Part shown: one piece after another, positions 13,069 to 24,386 of the stretch
Numbering within the stretch: the first letter of the stretch is position 1
Layout of the letters: the number at the start of each line of letters is the position of its first letter
NCBI GenBank assembly: GCA_951213105.1
Contig: OX578136.1
Coordinates: 156,867,178 to 156,931,177, forward strand
Length of the DNA stretch: 64,000 nt
Reading direction: 5' to 3'
Source of the DNA: Amaurobius ferox
Lineage: Eukaryota; Arthropoda; Arachnida; Araneae; Amaurobiidae
Notes under the pieces: generated by a model
What the model was told of the DNA's origin: nothing
What the model saw: the letters and a program-made list of their open reading frames with translations, nothing else
The model's database searches: none
Made by a program: the position numbers and the translations under genes

Positions 13069-13759
13069 TTTATATACATAAAATTGAAAATATATCTGTC
13101 TGCCTGCTTGTCCCCTCATTACGGGAGAAGGGCTGATCCGAATTTGACGAAATTTTGTGGGTGGCCTTGAAATAGGCCCACTTAAAATTTGGTTTTATTT
13201 TGAATTTGTAACATTTGATTGCTCATTTTTTGCACGAAATAAAAATGCGTTTCATGCCCTGGGTTAACCCCAGGAATGAAAGGGGGCGGGAGTAGCAATT
13301 ACTCAATGTAAATAATGTGTATGGTATATTGCTGTAGCGATGCCTCCACGGAGACAGGTCGGGACTGTGTGGCGCAATGGTTTGAATGCCCATGACAATG
13401 GTTGTAAATGCTCATAAAAGAGAGTTTGCAACAAATGTCAAATTGGAAAACTACAAATCTCTAGAAATGTATAGCCCCTGTCAGGTGTTGCTCACATCGA
13501 GGCCCGGTCCAGGAGCTCTCGGCTGTCGGAATCCCTCCGGTCGTCATTTTCTATTACCACGCATAAAAATGAGCGTCACTTTGCAAGCCAGTAAAATTAG
13601 TCGAAATTACAACCGCCCTTTCCTCGCACAGAGGTGAAATATCGAATGAGAAGACGAGGTAACTTCCACCCTATTTTTGTCCCTCCCTTTTCAAAATATG
13701 AAAGGACTCGACTTCAAAAATGTAAAATCAGACTTCTTTCTGACATCTTGAGAATAGAT

Positions 13760-13772
13760 CTCCAAGTGTATG
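13760..13772. repeat. Target-site duplication, left copy (SINE S1)
   Basis: CTCCAAGTGTATG occurs here and again at 14157-14169, exactly bounding the SINE. The duplicated 13-mer shows that the 5S-headed unit arrived by retroposition. Confidence 0.92.
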
Positions 13773-14156
13773 TTGTTGTTGAGACCCAGACCGTCCGACC
13801 TACCAGAAAGGTGTAAGGTAACTGTATGGACGGCCGGGAAGTGCCACCCAATTTAGACCGGAACCCAGTGGGGGAGGCATCCACAGGGACCGTACCCTCC
13901 TTCCCCTACCACCAACCTCTCGGAAGGACTTACGGACCCACATGTTTAACGTGATCGTACTCCGCATGAACACGGCGGCATTTTGTGGTAGCGTGCAAAT
14001 CTAGCGCGCAAACCACGGGAATACCGCACCCGAGATGGCCAACAGCACGCGGTGTTCCGAGGTGGTCACCCACCAAGTACTAACCGCGCCCGATGCTGCT
14101 TGACTTCGGTGATCTAACGAGAACCGGTGTTTTCAGCACGGTACGGCCGTTGGCCC
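13773..14156 (-). mobile_element. SINE S1 with a 5S rRNA head and a tRNA-like second segment
   Basis: On the minus strand this element reads in order: a 5S rRNA-like head (14154-14038); a linker resembling the start of the tRNA head seen in S5 (GTGCGGTA, then GTTTGCGCGCTAG, the B box region lost); the body shared with S2, S4 and S5 (ATGCGGAGTACGATCACGTT, CCTTCCGAGAGGTTGG, GGTCTAAATTGGGTGG); and the tail block GGTCGGACGGTCTGGGTCTC ending in CAACAACAA. A perfect 13-bp target-site duplication flanks it. SINE3-type elements use 5S heads. The unusual feature is the same family appearing with tRNA heads elsewhere in the window. Confidence 0.9.
14038..14154 (-). rRNA. 5S rRNA-derived sequence (SINE head)
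   Basis: The minus strand begins GCCAACGGCCGTACC and contains 'ACACCGGTTCTCGTTAGATC', 'ACCGAAGTCAAGCAGCATCG', 'GGCGCGGTTAGTACTTGG', 'TGGGTGACCACCTCGGAACA' and ends GTGCTGTTGGC. That is a near-consensus metazoan 5S rRNA of about 117 nt with an intact internal control region (A box, IE, C box). Because it sits inside a retroposed unit bounded by target duplications, it is the promoter head of a SINE and not a normal 5S gene. Substitutions against the general 5S pattern are few, so the insertion is not very old. Confidence 0.9.
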
Positions 14157-14279
14157 CTCCAAGTGTATGTGTACTTGTTTTCGAAGCCCGATCCGATATG
14201 CATTGTGATGCAGTTTTAGGCACGGTGTTTGCTGCATCTCTCTAGCGGCAGCCAGATGCATACAGCATGGAACCAATGT

Positions 14280-14960
14280 CTTTTTTTACCCGTTGCGACC
14301 ACGTACACTCAGGTGTAGCTCGTAGTCTGACGCAAACTCTATGCCAAACAAGTTCATGGCCGCTCTAAGCCAAATCGAGCTAGGGCAGAGTCAGATCGAG
14401 AATTGGATTCATAGGGCCGTGGCGATCATAGGAACATCGAGGACTTCGCCACTTTTGATACGCAGTACCACGCAGCTCTGAAAACAGACTGCGTAGTGTT
14501 GACTACCTTTTGGATCCTTATACTACATTTAAGCCGTGACAACTGTGTGTACTGCAAAGAACGGTACTCGACAGCAATGTTGATCTCACCTCACGACAGA
14601 GTCGACATGAGCGGAGCGTTTGCGAGGTTCCAACCTTGGGCCTCTATGCAAAACGCGTCACCCGTCATCTGAGTGCTTCAACCATCATCGGTACGGGATG
14701 TGTGAGGATTGTCACCGTAAAGTTCATGCGGATGCGACCCAACTGGCATCGGCCTGCACTTAGTTCCTAGATCTCAACGAATCGCTGGGACAAATCGCTC
14801 GGACAATTGAGAGAAGAAGAGTGTAGCGAACTGTGATCACCGAATCCATAATAATACGCGATGGTGTCCAGAATTTAGCGATATTTCCAATAAACCGTGC
14901 ATCCTTACGAACTGGGTTTTGTTGAATACCCGAGACCTCATCACCAGGATCTGTGACAAA
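14280..14960 (+). pseudogene. Degraded coding relic with Cys/His motifs, family unknown
   Basis: Several plus-strand frames in this GC-richer patch each give protein-like runs that hand over to the next frame: a helical-looking run 'ALSQIELGQSQIENWIHRAV' (about 14360-14425); then 'FATFDTQYHAALKTDC' leading into 'DNCVYCKERYSTAM' (about 14450-14590); then 'HHRYGMCEDCHRKVH' (about 14685-14730); then 'LDLNESLGQIARTIERRR' (about 14767-14820). The CxxC and CEDCH motifs suggest zinc binding. At least three frameshifts and several stops make it non-functional. I do not recognise the family; it could be host-derived or from another mobile or viral source. It lies within the H2 cargo, next to SINE S1. 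Confidence 0.45.
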
Positions 14961-15309
14961 TCAAATATTGGATTACAAGGCATCTCATCTGAGAGGAGGT
15001 ATCGCAATATTTAAGTTCAATTGTAATGTAATATGTTATTTGTGTGTTAATATAATCAAAGTGTCAGTGCAAATTTTAAGCTGTGGAAAATTTCCGCCCT
15101 GCACAACTTGCATTTAAAAAATTAATAAGAAATATTTACTAGCAAATATATTAATTACACCCCGAGGTCAAGCTTGGTAAATTTGAGTGGAGTGATTGTG
15201 TTTATCATATTATTATTATTATCAATGGTGAATATTTTATGTGTTTAATAAATATGTTAGTGGCCACAAAATCGACTGGTTATATTTAGTGTAAACGCAT
15301 TGTACTTTG

Positions 15310-15365
15310 ATCTTTTCAGATCCCACTATACTTTTACAGGTTCAACTGGGGACTACTATGGGTAA
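15310..15365 (+). other. Exon-like interval in the Helitron cargo
   Basis: A pyrimidine tract and AG (GATCTTTTCAG) precede about 45 bp that end at GGTAAGTAG, a consensus-like donor. The interval could be a captured internal exon, or chance. No coding frame can be assigned to a family. Confidence 0.25.
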
Positions 15366-18110
15366 GTAGTAGCAGTGTATTTAAATTTCCCCTCATCCAG
15401 CCTTGAAATAGACCCTCTCAAAATTTAGTCTATGTTTCGAGTTTCTACGATCAGTGGTTCTCGAGATATTAGTAAAAACAAAACTTTCGTTTGTCTCATC
15501 ATCACGGGAGAACGGCTGAACTGAATTTCATGAAATTTTGTGGATAAGCTTCAAATAAGCCCCCTTACATTTTATTTAAGTTTCGAGTTTCTAAGACCAG
15601 AAGCTGTCGAGATATTAATGAAAAACGAAACCTTTTCCTAGGAGTTCTACTCTGTAATTCACTTGTTCCTCCAAACGAAAAGGTTGAAAATCGTTTGCTG
15701 ATTGTGAAAGTGAATTAAAACTTTATCTCTGAGTTTGGTGAAGGATTTTTGCTCTAAATAGTCACTTTTTGAAATCATGAATTGTTTGAAAACATGAATT
15801 TAAATGGAAAATCTATCACCATGGTTCATTTTCACAAGCTTTTACTCAACGATGAAAATCAAAATGGTTAATTAATTTTAACATTTTATGAGGATATATC
15901 AAGTTGCTCGGTAATGCAATTAAATTAAATGTGTTTGTTAATATTTATTATTATTTTTTCGATTTGAATAATATATGGTAAATTCGATTGAATAATATAA
16001 ATGGATATAAAAGTATATCATATAAATGAACGGTTTGATTTTTCTTTTAATTAAATTAATTGCTGACTGCGTACATCACTTTCATTTATTTTGCAAAGAG
16101 TTTTCTAGCTTATATATTGTGTTTAGCTACTAAACTCATATATTATATTTAGCCAATAAATTCATTTAGCCGATTGTTGAAGCAAAAAAAGAGTAGAATG
16201 GGTATATCTTCTAATACAATTTTAGTGCTTTCATTTAGTATATACAAAAGGTATCAGGATATTTAATTCAGATCTGCAAATTCAGAACTATGAATTTGGT
16301 AGGATATAGTGGCAATTTTTCTTAAACGTTGTCAAATTGACGGAAATGTCGCCAAATTGATGAAAACGACGCAAATCAATGAAATGTATTTTGTTTTATT
16401 AGAAGAGAGTACAGAAATGATGTTTCGATAGCACTTGTCTGTCAATACAAACGTCATACTTATTAACACATTTAGCGAATTTTTAAAATGTCACCAAATT
16501 GATAAAAATGTTTGTAAATCCATAAAAATATCTATTGATAAAATTGCGCTAAATAAATGAAATTGTGTTTTTTTAGGGGATAATATTTTGATGATGGTTC
16601 GTCAATTTATCGCCAAGAGGGACTATCAGTTCTACAGTCCCACTTGGCGATAAATTTGGCGATTTTTTAAAATGCCGCCAAACCTTCATTAGAGATCGCA
16701 TTATTCAGACGATATTTTGACCACCAATTTATTTGTAGCAAATCATAACATGTCGCTTAGCAATGGATTTAAATCCAGTGTGTTTATGAGAAAGAAGATT
16801 TTTATTAAACATTTTCCGATTTTAATAATGAAGATATGTATATAAAATAAATAATCCATAAAAATATCTTAAATTGAAATTGCGCTAAATAAATGAAATT
16901 AATTGTGTTTTGTTAGGGGATAGTACTGTGATGACGTTTCGTCAATTCGTCTCCAAGTGGGATTGTAAGTTCTACAGTCCCATTAAGTTATAAATTTGGC
17001 GATTTTTTTAAAATGTCGCTACATTAACGAAAATATCGCCAAACCTGCCATAGAGATAGCATTATTCAGATGATATTTTGTCCACCAATTTATTTGAAGG
17101 AAATGATATCATGTCGCTTAGCAATGGATTTTGCAAATCTAATATGTTTATGTGGCAGACGATTTTCATTAAATCTTTTCCGACTTGAATACTAAAGATA
17201 TGTATATAAAATAAATTTAATTGGCATTGCAATTTTGACTGAATAATATCAATTACGGTCTTGTTTGGGTTTAAACATTAATATTATTGATATTTTCGGG
17301 GATTATTGATTATCTGTATTTTCAAGTAATTACACCATTGTTTTATTCAGACAAAAATTGTTGAAACTCATATATCGTACGTTGAACGAGTAATTTTCTA
17401 CAAATGCACGGGTATATCTTCTAATCTACGATAATATAAGTAGTACAGGTATATTGGCATATATTTTGACGTATATTGGCATATATTGGTATCAAGCACG
17501 GCCTTCTGATATGAAGATTGCGGATATTATTGATATTTTCAATATATTAAGTCATCTGTTTTGTTTTGGAAAAGATTTTTGAGACTCATATTGTAATACG
17601 GGTAATCTTCAACTAACACTCGGACATGTCTTCTAATCTACGACATTATAAGTAGAAGGGGTATATCTTTCCATATATATAATTTTAGCGCCTTAATTTC
17701 AGCATATATTGGAACCAATTACTGATTTCAGGTTTAAAGATTACCGGTTTATTGAAATTTCAATTTAAACATGCAATCTACTAATATAGGCTATATCTTC
17801 TAATATTTGCGTATATAAGTAGTACGGGTCCCATACTATTTCAACGCTTTTATTTTGCATATATTGATTCAATTCCATATTGTTTGCAAATGTGCTTACA
17901 AAAGGAGCCATGATGTTTCATTCTTCAAATCCGCCCGTGAAGATAATTTTCTATAGCGAGATTCTGAAACTTATTTTAAGGAGTATTAAATTAAATATTT
18001 TAACAGAATATTTTGAATAAAAATGTCATTTAATAGACTATAGAAATTTGCACATGATATTATACACCTGTATATTATATACTCCGCACGAAGAACGGGT
18101 ATGCTGCTAG

Positions 18111-18732
18111 TATGATATAAGATAGAATCTTTCTCATAAAATGCTAATAATTAAATAACCATTTTGATTTCTTAATACTTTTCATTGAGTAAAAGCTTGT
18201 GTAAAATAAACCTTGGGGATACATTTTCATTTTAAATTCATGTTTCAAACCTTCAAGTTTTCAGAAAGTGACTAATTAGCGCAAAAATCTCCAACCAAAC
18301 TCATAGAAAAAGTTTTAATTCACTTTCACGTTTGAAACAAAAAATTGCCAACTATTTCGTTTGAAAGGACCAGGGAGTTAGAGAGTTGAACACCTAGGGA
18401 AAAGTTTCATTTTTCATATTAATATCTCTACAATCCCTAGTCGTAGAACTCGGAACTTGAACTAAATTTAAGTGATGCTATTTCAAGGTTACCCACAAAA
18501 TTTCATTAAATTTGGTTCAGCTGTTTTCGCGTGATGATAAGACAAAAGAAAGTTTCATTTTTCACTAATATCTCGAGAACCCCTCGTTGTAGACACTCAA
18601 AACGTAGACTAACTGTTAAGTAGGGCTATTTCGACGCTACCCACAAAATATCATCAAATTCGGTTCAGACGTTCTCCCGTGATGATGGGACAAACATACA
18701 GACAGACAGATTTTCAATTTTATTTATATGGA
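18111..18732 (-). mobile_element. Outer Helitron H1, 5' part
   Basis: Reading the minus strand from 18732 gives TCCATATAAATAAAATTGAA, then CTGTCTGTCTG, 'CATCATCACGGGAGAACG' and 'TTTTGTGGGTAG'. This is the typical arthropod Helitron 5' end starting with TC. Two degenerate leader repeats of about 110 bp follow. It continues into the outer 3' part at 13068, across the inserted H2. Confidence 0.85.
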
Positions 18733-21700
18733 CTCTATGGCAGATTCATTATTAATACCAACTCATTAGATAACGGTTTCAAACTTTGTCATTGGTGCTT
18801 TCCGTCTATTTTGCCTTGTTGACGAGTTTGTCTTCTAACTTTTTAAGTTTTCCACTGTGAGAGCTACCCTTAATTCTATTTGATCGGAAATTGTTACCGA
18901 ACCATAGCTATACCTAACATGTATACTCATGGACAGATTTTTACACGGTAATTTGGGTACTTAAGGACTCTCTAGAAAAACTTGTATTATAAGTAATGTA
19001 GGAAAAAAAGTCTCCTTGTAATTGGATTGCAGAGGAATATCATTGAAAGTATTTAATTAGATGATAAACTGTCTATAAGTAAATTCATGAATTATTATAT
19101 TTATTGAGCGTGTCAAGATTTTACCATAAATCCTTGTGCTTGTTATATGGGGTAAAATTAGGATATAGTGACGTCTTGCATTAATTTTATTATTCAAAAA
19201 GTTTTACAAAATACTCAAATTTCCAAAAATGATTGGATTAACTTTCTCAGCTTAATGTAAAAATATTCTAGTCGAGTTCACAATGTATTTCTTCTTTTCC
19301 TCGTCGAAAGCTTTTAAGATTAATTTACTGGAATGTGAAACAAAGGCATTTCAGTTTCTGATGATGTTCTGAATGAAATCAAATCTCTTGTCCTAAAGCA
19401 TCTTAGAAGCATCGCAGTGGTACTGATCGAAAATGCACTTGAATTGCCAGCTCATTCGGATGATGGCTTCTTTTCATGCGGTCCATTCCGTCAAAACAAT
19501 GTTGTTCTCCAGGATAAATATCCCTTTTCTGCATCTGCATTCAGTCTGATTTCTAAACATATAGTGAGAATAAGATTTGTGTATATTCGGAATGCAAAGA
19601 AAGAATTCGAAACACTTAAAAAATTAATCTAGGTGTATAAGTATGCAGAGTACGTTCGGTTTATTTAGTTTCTTATATTATTGTCATAGAGTTAAATTGG
19701 TAAAATGTTGTTTTTGTAATATTATGTTTTACTATATCATTTATTTAGGTGGTGTTATTTGTGATTATATACATTATAGGTGATATTGCGTTAATATCCC
19801 ATTTTGTGTTGCTGCATCCATATCTTATCGTTATACGTTTCTCTGAAAAGGGATTTAATTAATGGAGAGGTTTGTAAATACGAGTAAATCAATTACAGTT
19901 ATTTACTTTTGCCATTGTTTTAATTTTGGCAATTCAGTAAGTTTCAGATTGTGGGGAGGTACATGATGATATCGTGATGATTCAATGACTTTTGTTACTT
20001 TTAATATTACCACCGCATGATACAACGACAAATATATTTGGTACTTTACAGCTCTGTTTACTGTTTCACTCGGAATTTCAGTGACGTAATAATTTCACTT
20101 CATCTCTATTTAGGCTACTTGCAGTCAGAGGACTTTTTATTTTATTTTGCTGATGTTTCTACAGTCTATAGATAATGCTGTATCAAATTAGATTATTTCC
20201 GTTGACTTGCTTATGTCCAACTTTTTTGAGTATTATTGGTTGAGATAGACGAGCAATTCCTTTCTCCGCCCAAAAAGCTGCAGAATACGTATTTGGGCCC
20301 CCCCTCAAACTGTGGTTGTCTAAATAAAATCTCAATCTGTCTTGCCAGCGGCCGTTGACGATTTTCATTTTAGTCGCAAATCAGGCGGCTTGCCTCTAAA
20401 TGTTATTCATTGTTGATTTAGTCATAATTATGGGCAACAAAAGCGTCTTTTTCTTGAGACAGCCAGGTGTGCATTTGATTTTTGCTGGGCGTAGCTCTGA
20501 CTAGCATAAGTTTGGCAAAATTTTAGAAATTGAACCAACTTAGCGACTACTTGAGAGTTTGGAAAAATTCAGAAAAATACGTTTATCCATTCTCAAATTC
20601 TATGCCTTTTCATAAAGCTTCTTTCCTAGGTGGTGACGGCTGATGGTCCAATTAGAGGTCATATTACGAGACCTGTAAGAAAATTGTATCAACCACTATT
20701 AACATCTCAAATTTTTATCATAATTTTAATTATGAAATTTAATAATTTATAACAATTTTTTTAAATTTGATTACTAATCACTAATTTAACTATAAACTGG
20801 ATTTTTCGAGTTTTTGCTGTAAAAAATTACTTACAAATAATGTACCATATACAATTCCATTGAATGTGTATGTTTGCATCTTTTAAAAGCAACACATAAA
20901 CTCCTTGTCTTTTACAGGTTTTTTCTTTTCCGCTTCCTAATTTTCAATGAAACTTAATAAAATTGTTTAACAGTGGTCTACAAAAGACTTTTTGGTGCAA
21001 AAACATATAAACATGCTTTCAAAATATGAACTCTTTGCAATATGAACTTTATCAAAATCTTCAATCTGGTTGGTCTTTTCATTCTAAGAGATGGAACGTA
21101 TCATTGAAGCAGATGTATTGTTGAGTTGTGAGTTAATGCATGATTAATCACGTTACGTAATGCTTTATTATCAACTCTACTATTGATATATATATTATAT
21201 AAAGGATGATAATTTTCTATACCAAAATTGTAAACAGTTGAATTCATTCAAAAATATTTGAACACAAATATTTTCATTTTGCTACTATGAATTTTAAAAC
21301 TTTCACGAAATTTAATTCCCCCATAAAGGTGTTGTAGTTGTTGATTATCTGGTCTGTTTTAAGTAGTTAGTGAGCGTGAAATAAAGGAGGAGATCGAAAT
21401 AATATTTCACGGTCTAGTGAATATTCCAAGACAGCAGTATTAAGCAAGAATGCACTCACATTGCAACAGTTCTTTCAGAAGATGACTTATTTTTATTCAG
21501 ATTATAAAACTATACGATATAGTCCCTGAATAACGATTCTTTGTAAAATAAAATACCCCAGTATGAGTATTCCATCTATGTAACTTTTAACAATTCCATG
21601 GAATAAACATTCCTCTTCAGATAGCTCTTGCGTACAGAAAAAGGAGGCATGCAGTTCTGGATATTCGGGAAACAAATGAGAATTCTATACGGTTCAGGAA

Positions 21701-21898
21701 ATATCATATTTCGAATTCACATTTATGACTGAAGCTAGCAAAAGTGTGGCGAATATTTTGTCAAATCTCTTTATTTAATTTTTCAGTATATTTCCACTAA
21801 AAAGCGTACCCGAATTGGATGTACATAAACCTATCTATATTTTCAAACAAACAAAAATGTATAGGGTCCAATTCAATAACAATAAATTGGAATATTGT
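18733..21898. other. Long AT-rich stretch without recognised genes
   Basis: 3.2 kb with no supported gene, RNA or repeat. ORFs near 19417-19632 (+) and 20183-20368 (-) lack family motifs, and the sequence around them gives no splice or promoter support. Confidence 0.5.
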
Positions 21899-21965
21899 CC
21901 CAGTAACTCAAAAGTAGAGCTTCTGCTGGTTAGTTTTAAGATTCGCGGTTCTATCTCTGTCTGTA
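21899..21965 (+). other. tRNA-like A/B box sequence
   Basis: 'AGTAACTCAAAAGTAGAGC' resembles a tRNA A box (TAGCTCA..GGTAGAGC) and 'GCGGTTCTATCTC' a degenerate B box about 35 bp later. It does not fold convincingly into a tRNA. It is preceded by 'AATATTGTCCCAGTAACTC', similar to the sequence at 23523-23540, so the two may be relics of one tRNA-derived SINE. Confidence 0.3.
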
Positions 21966-22003
21966 ACAGTGAGGCTATTACGATTTCGCAAGAACAATTC
22001 CTT

Positions 22004-22271
22004 TCCGACCCAGACCGTCCGACCTACCTGGAGGTGTAAGGTATCTGTTTGGACGGCCGGGAAGGTTCCCCCAATACAGATTGAATCCCAGTGGGGGTGG
22101 CATCCACACGGAACGTACCCTCCTTTCCCTACCAGAAACCTCTCGGAAGAACTTACGGATCCACATGTTTACGTGATCGTACTCCGCATGAACACGTTGG
22201 GCAGAGGCGGGAATCGAACTTGGGACATCCGAGTGGTATCCCCTCACTAACCACTGGGCTGTAACGCCCAT
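22004..22271 (-). mobile_element. tRNA-headed SINE S2
   Basis: On the minus strand the head reads TGGGCGTTACAGCCCAGTGG then TTAG (A-box region), and 'CCAAGTTCGATTCCCGCCTC' (B box). The shared body follows ('GCGGAGTACGATCACGTAAA', 'CTTCCGAGAGGTTTC', 'GGATGCCACCCCCACTGG') and the tail block 'AGGTCGGACGGTCTGGGTCG'. The final CAA repeats are absent. It belongs to the same family as S1, S4 and S5 but has no 5S segment. Confidence 0.85.
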
Positions 22272-22323
22272 GCGCTGAAACAATTTAACCCTGCGGATTA
22301 AATTTAGTGTTGATAAGATTCTG

Positions 22324-23327
22324 CGGCAGCAAAGACATCTGATCAAAAATGCTTGGAACCTGTACCCGAATTATAAGAACGGAACCGAAGCTAGCTTTTG
22401 CTCTATGCTTATAATGTCGGTCTTGTAAGCACATGGTTCCGAGTTCGGTCCTGGCTCGGGACAGGCGACGCTGAATCACCACAATGATAACTGGACGTTT
22501 GAAACACGCAACCTTCTCACGCCAACGATCTCACCTCTCAACACGAGATGCAGCAGCAAACGGAATCAGAGGCCTTGCAACTCCCTTCCTGATTGACCAC
22601 GACTGACGTCACACCCGAGGCGACATGCCTCCCGGCCATTCAGCCACTCAACTGAGTCCCGGATGGGGACACGCGGGGTTTTTTTGGAATAGCCCCCCTC
22701 CTCGCCGAAATTCGACCCGGGCTCCTCATCAGGTGGGGGAGTGTACGGCAGCAAAGACATCTGATCAAAGATGCTTGGAATCTGTACCCGAATTATAAGA
22801 ACGGAGCCGAAGCTAGCTTTTGCTCTATGCATATAATGTCGGTTTTGTAAGCACTTCGTCCCGAGCTCGGTCCTGGCTTGGGACAGGCGACCCTGAATCG
22901 CCACAGTGATAACTGGATGTTTGAAACACGCAACCTTCTCTCGCCAACGATCTCACCTCTCAACACGAGATGCAGCACCAAACGAAATCATAGGCTTTGC
23001 TACTCACTTCCTGATTGACCACGACTGACGTCACACCCGAGGCGACATGCCTCCCGGCCTTTCAGCCCCTCAACTCTGTCTCGGATGGGGACACGCGGGG
23101 GTTTTCTGGAATAGCCCGCTCCTCGCCGAAATTCTATCCGGGCTCCTCATCAGGTGGGGGAGTGTGCGGCAGCAAAGATATCTGATCAAAGATGCTTGGA
23201 ACCTGTACCCGAATTATAAGAACGGAGCCGAAGCTAGCTTTTGCTCTATGCTTATAATGTCGGTCTTGTAAGCACATGGTCCCGAGTTCGGTCCTGGCTC
23301 GGGACAGGCGACGCACAATCGCCACAA
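22324..23327 (+). repeat. 422-bp tandem repeat, about 2.4 copies
   Basis: The unit starts CGGCAGCAAAGACATCTGAT and is repeated at 22324, 22746 and 23167 (partial). Copies are about 95% alike by eye and GC-richer than the surroundings. Each unit holds 'GTTCCGAGTTCGGTCCTGGC' or a close variant, resembling a pol III B box, so the monomer may descend from a tRNA-derived SINE. The overlapping minus-strand ORFs repeat with the unit and look like by-products. Confidence 0.9.
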
Positions 23328-23527
23328 GTCTAAAAAAGATCTGGTTTCGAATTTTCATAGAATCTTACGAATTATGACGCCATTTTCAAGATCACGACCA
23401 CACAGGACGCTAGTATGTATAAAAAAGGTATGGAATATGATGAGATCATTTAAATTAGCATTTGCACGCCAATCTAACTTGGGAGGAGGATAGTATAAGA
23501 TCGATTTCGACAAGAAAATCTTATATT

Positions 23528-23600
23528 GTCCTAGTAGCTCAACCGTTTAAGCATAGCGGTTTTCGGCTGGGACAGTTGGATCCTTACAAGTTACTCTCGG
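23528..23600 (+). other. Second tRNA-like A-box sequence
   Basis: 'CCTAGTAGCTCAACCGTTTA' followed by AGC is close to a tRNA A box. About 40 bp later lies 'GACAGTTGGATCCTTAC'. It pairs with the similar fragment at 21899. It does not fold well enough to be called a tRNA gene. Confidence 0.25.
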
Positions 23601-24385
23601 TATGATGGTCTTATATACGTTATTCTTATATATGTATATACCTCATGCATTTTTGAACAATAATTTTAATCTACATGCTATGGTGTTGTTCTGAATTCGA
23701 TTGCTATGGTGTCATTACTTTTAGTGGCACCAAAATTAAATCGTTAATTAGTAATTAATGTCAACTTATAAGTAAAGTATTAATGAATCCAATACTATTA
23801 ATAATGTACTACCATGACTAATTAACGTTTACTAATAATTAAAAATATTTGATACATCATTTTTCTTCCTTTTTAAAAAAAATTCCGTACGCTACTGCTC
23901 ATCTTTAACTTGCAAGACCGACTATCAAGCGGATTCCAGTTTTCTGGTGTATTTGATGATAGTTTGAAACGTGATATATCTTATTGAAATTATTGTTATA
24001 TCCTACCTAATACAAATCCGCATTGTCAATAATCTGAATTATGTAATGATCTTGATTATGTCTTTTTTTTCATACTTTCCAATTCTGATTTATATTTAAT
24101 TCTAATCATTTTCACACTGTTTTACCCTTTTTTTCCCCATTAGTTGAAACAACCACTGCTGTATTTAAGCATTTTTTCTCTTACGTGATTCACATTTAGT
24201 ATTCGTCTCTCGATTTATTTGCCCACATATTTCTGGAACCAAAGTTTGCTTTTTATTTACACTTTCTCTACAACACCTAATAATATATGGAAAGATAAAA
24301 TATTGGGATTTCGTCAAAAATCAGGTTTTCGAATTTTAATGCACCTACAGAACTTAAACATCTGTGTACACGATTCAATCATTTT
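23601..24385. other. AT-rich non-coding stretch
   Basis: Nothing recognised; several TTAATTAGT/ACTAATTAA runs make it locally repetitive. Confidence 0.5.
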
Positions 24386-24386
24386 T

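Larger units (their letters stand above)
13200..15395. other. GC-richer cargo region inside Helitron H2
   Basis: This block is visibly richer in G+C than its surroundings and has no counterpart in H1 or H3, so it was gained by H2. It contains a SINE (13773-14156) with a 13-bp target duplication, the coding relic described separately (about 14280-14960), an AATAAA near 15247, and a short exon-like interval. That interval has a polypyrimidine tract ending TTTTCAG at about 15320 and a donor-like GGTAAGTAG at about 15360. Helitrons are known to capture host fragments; that this is capture is an inference. Confidence 0.6.
13069..18110 (+). mobile_element. Inner Helitron H2 with internal cargo
   Basis: The 5' end (13069) reads TTTATATACATAAAATTGAA and is followed by TCTGTCTGCCTGC and 'GAAATTTTGTGGGTGG', the typical arthropod Helitron leader with its initial TC altered. 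The 3' end (18110) is 'CTCCGCACGAAGAACGGGTA' then TGCTGCTAG, with T following. It is 5.04 kb long and flanked by host A and T. The leader is interrupted after 'CCTTGAAATAGG' (about 13190). A leader-like block resumes at about 15400 ('CCTTGAAATAGACC'), so 13200-15395 is cargo. 15400-18110 matches H1 in inverted order. The 3' half contains an internal duplication at about 16540-16850 and 16855-17220. No Rep/Hel gene is seen. Confidence 0.85.

Noticed and set aside
14038..14154. A functional 5S rRNA gene
   Set aside because: The sequence is near consensus, but it lies inside a retroposed SINE bounded by a 13-bp target duplication and has no T-run terminator after the 5S end.
11177..18110. One giant inverted-repeat (Polinton- or foldback-like) transposon
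   Set aside because: The arms are explained by an inverted Helitron inserted inside another, with separate CTAG ends and a clean A|T junction.
21978..22346. A 122-codon minus-strand ORF over SINE S2
   Set aside because: It runs through the SINE body and its tail boundary; equivalent frames in other SINE copies are not conserved.
22285..23358. Minus- and plus-strand ORFs of 62-112 codons in the 422-bp tandem array
   Set aside because: They repeat with the monomer, occur on both strands and show no protein motif; long frames are a by-product of higher GC.
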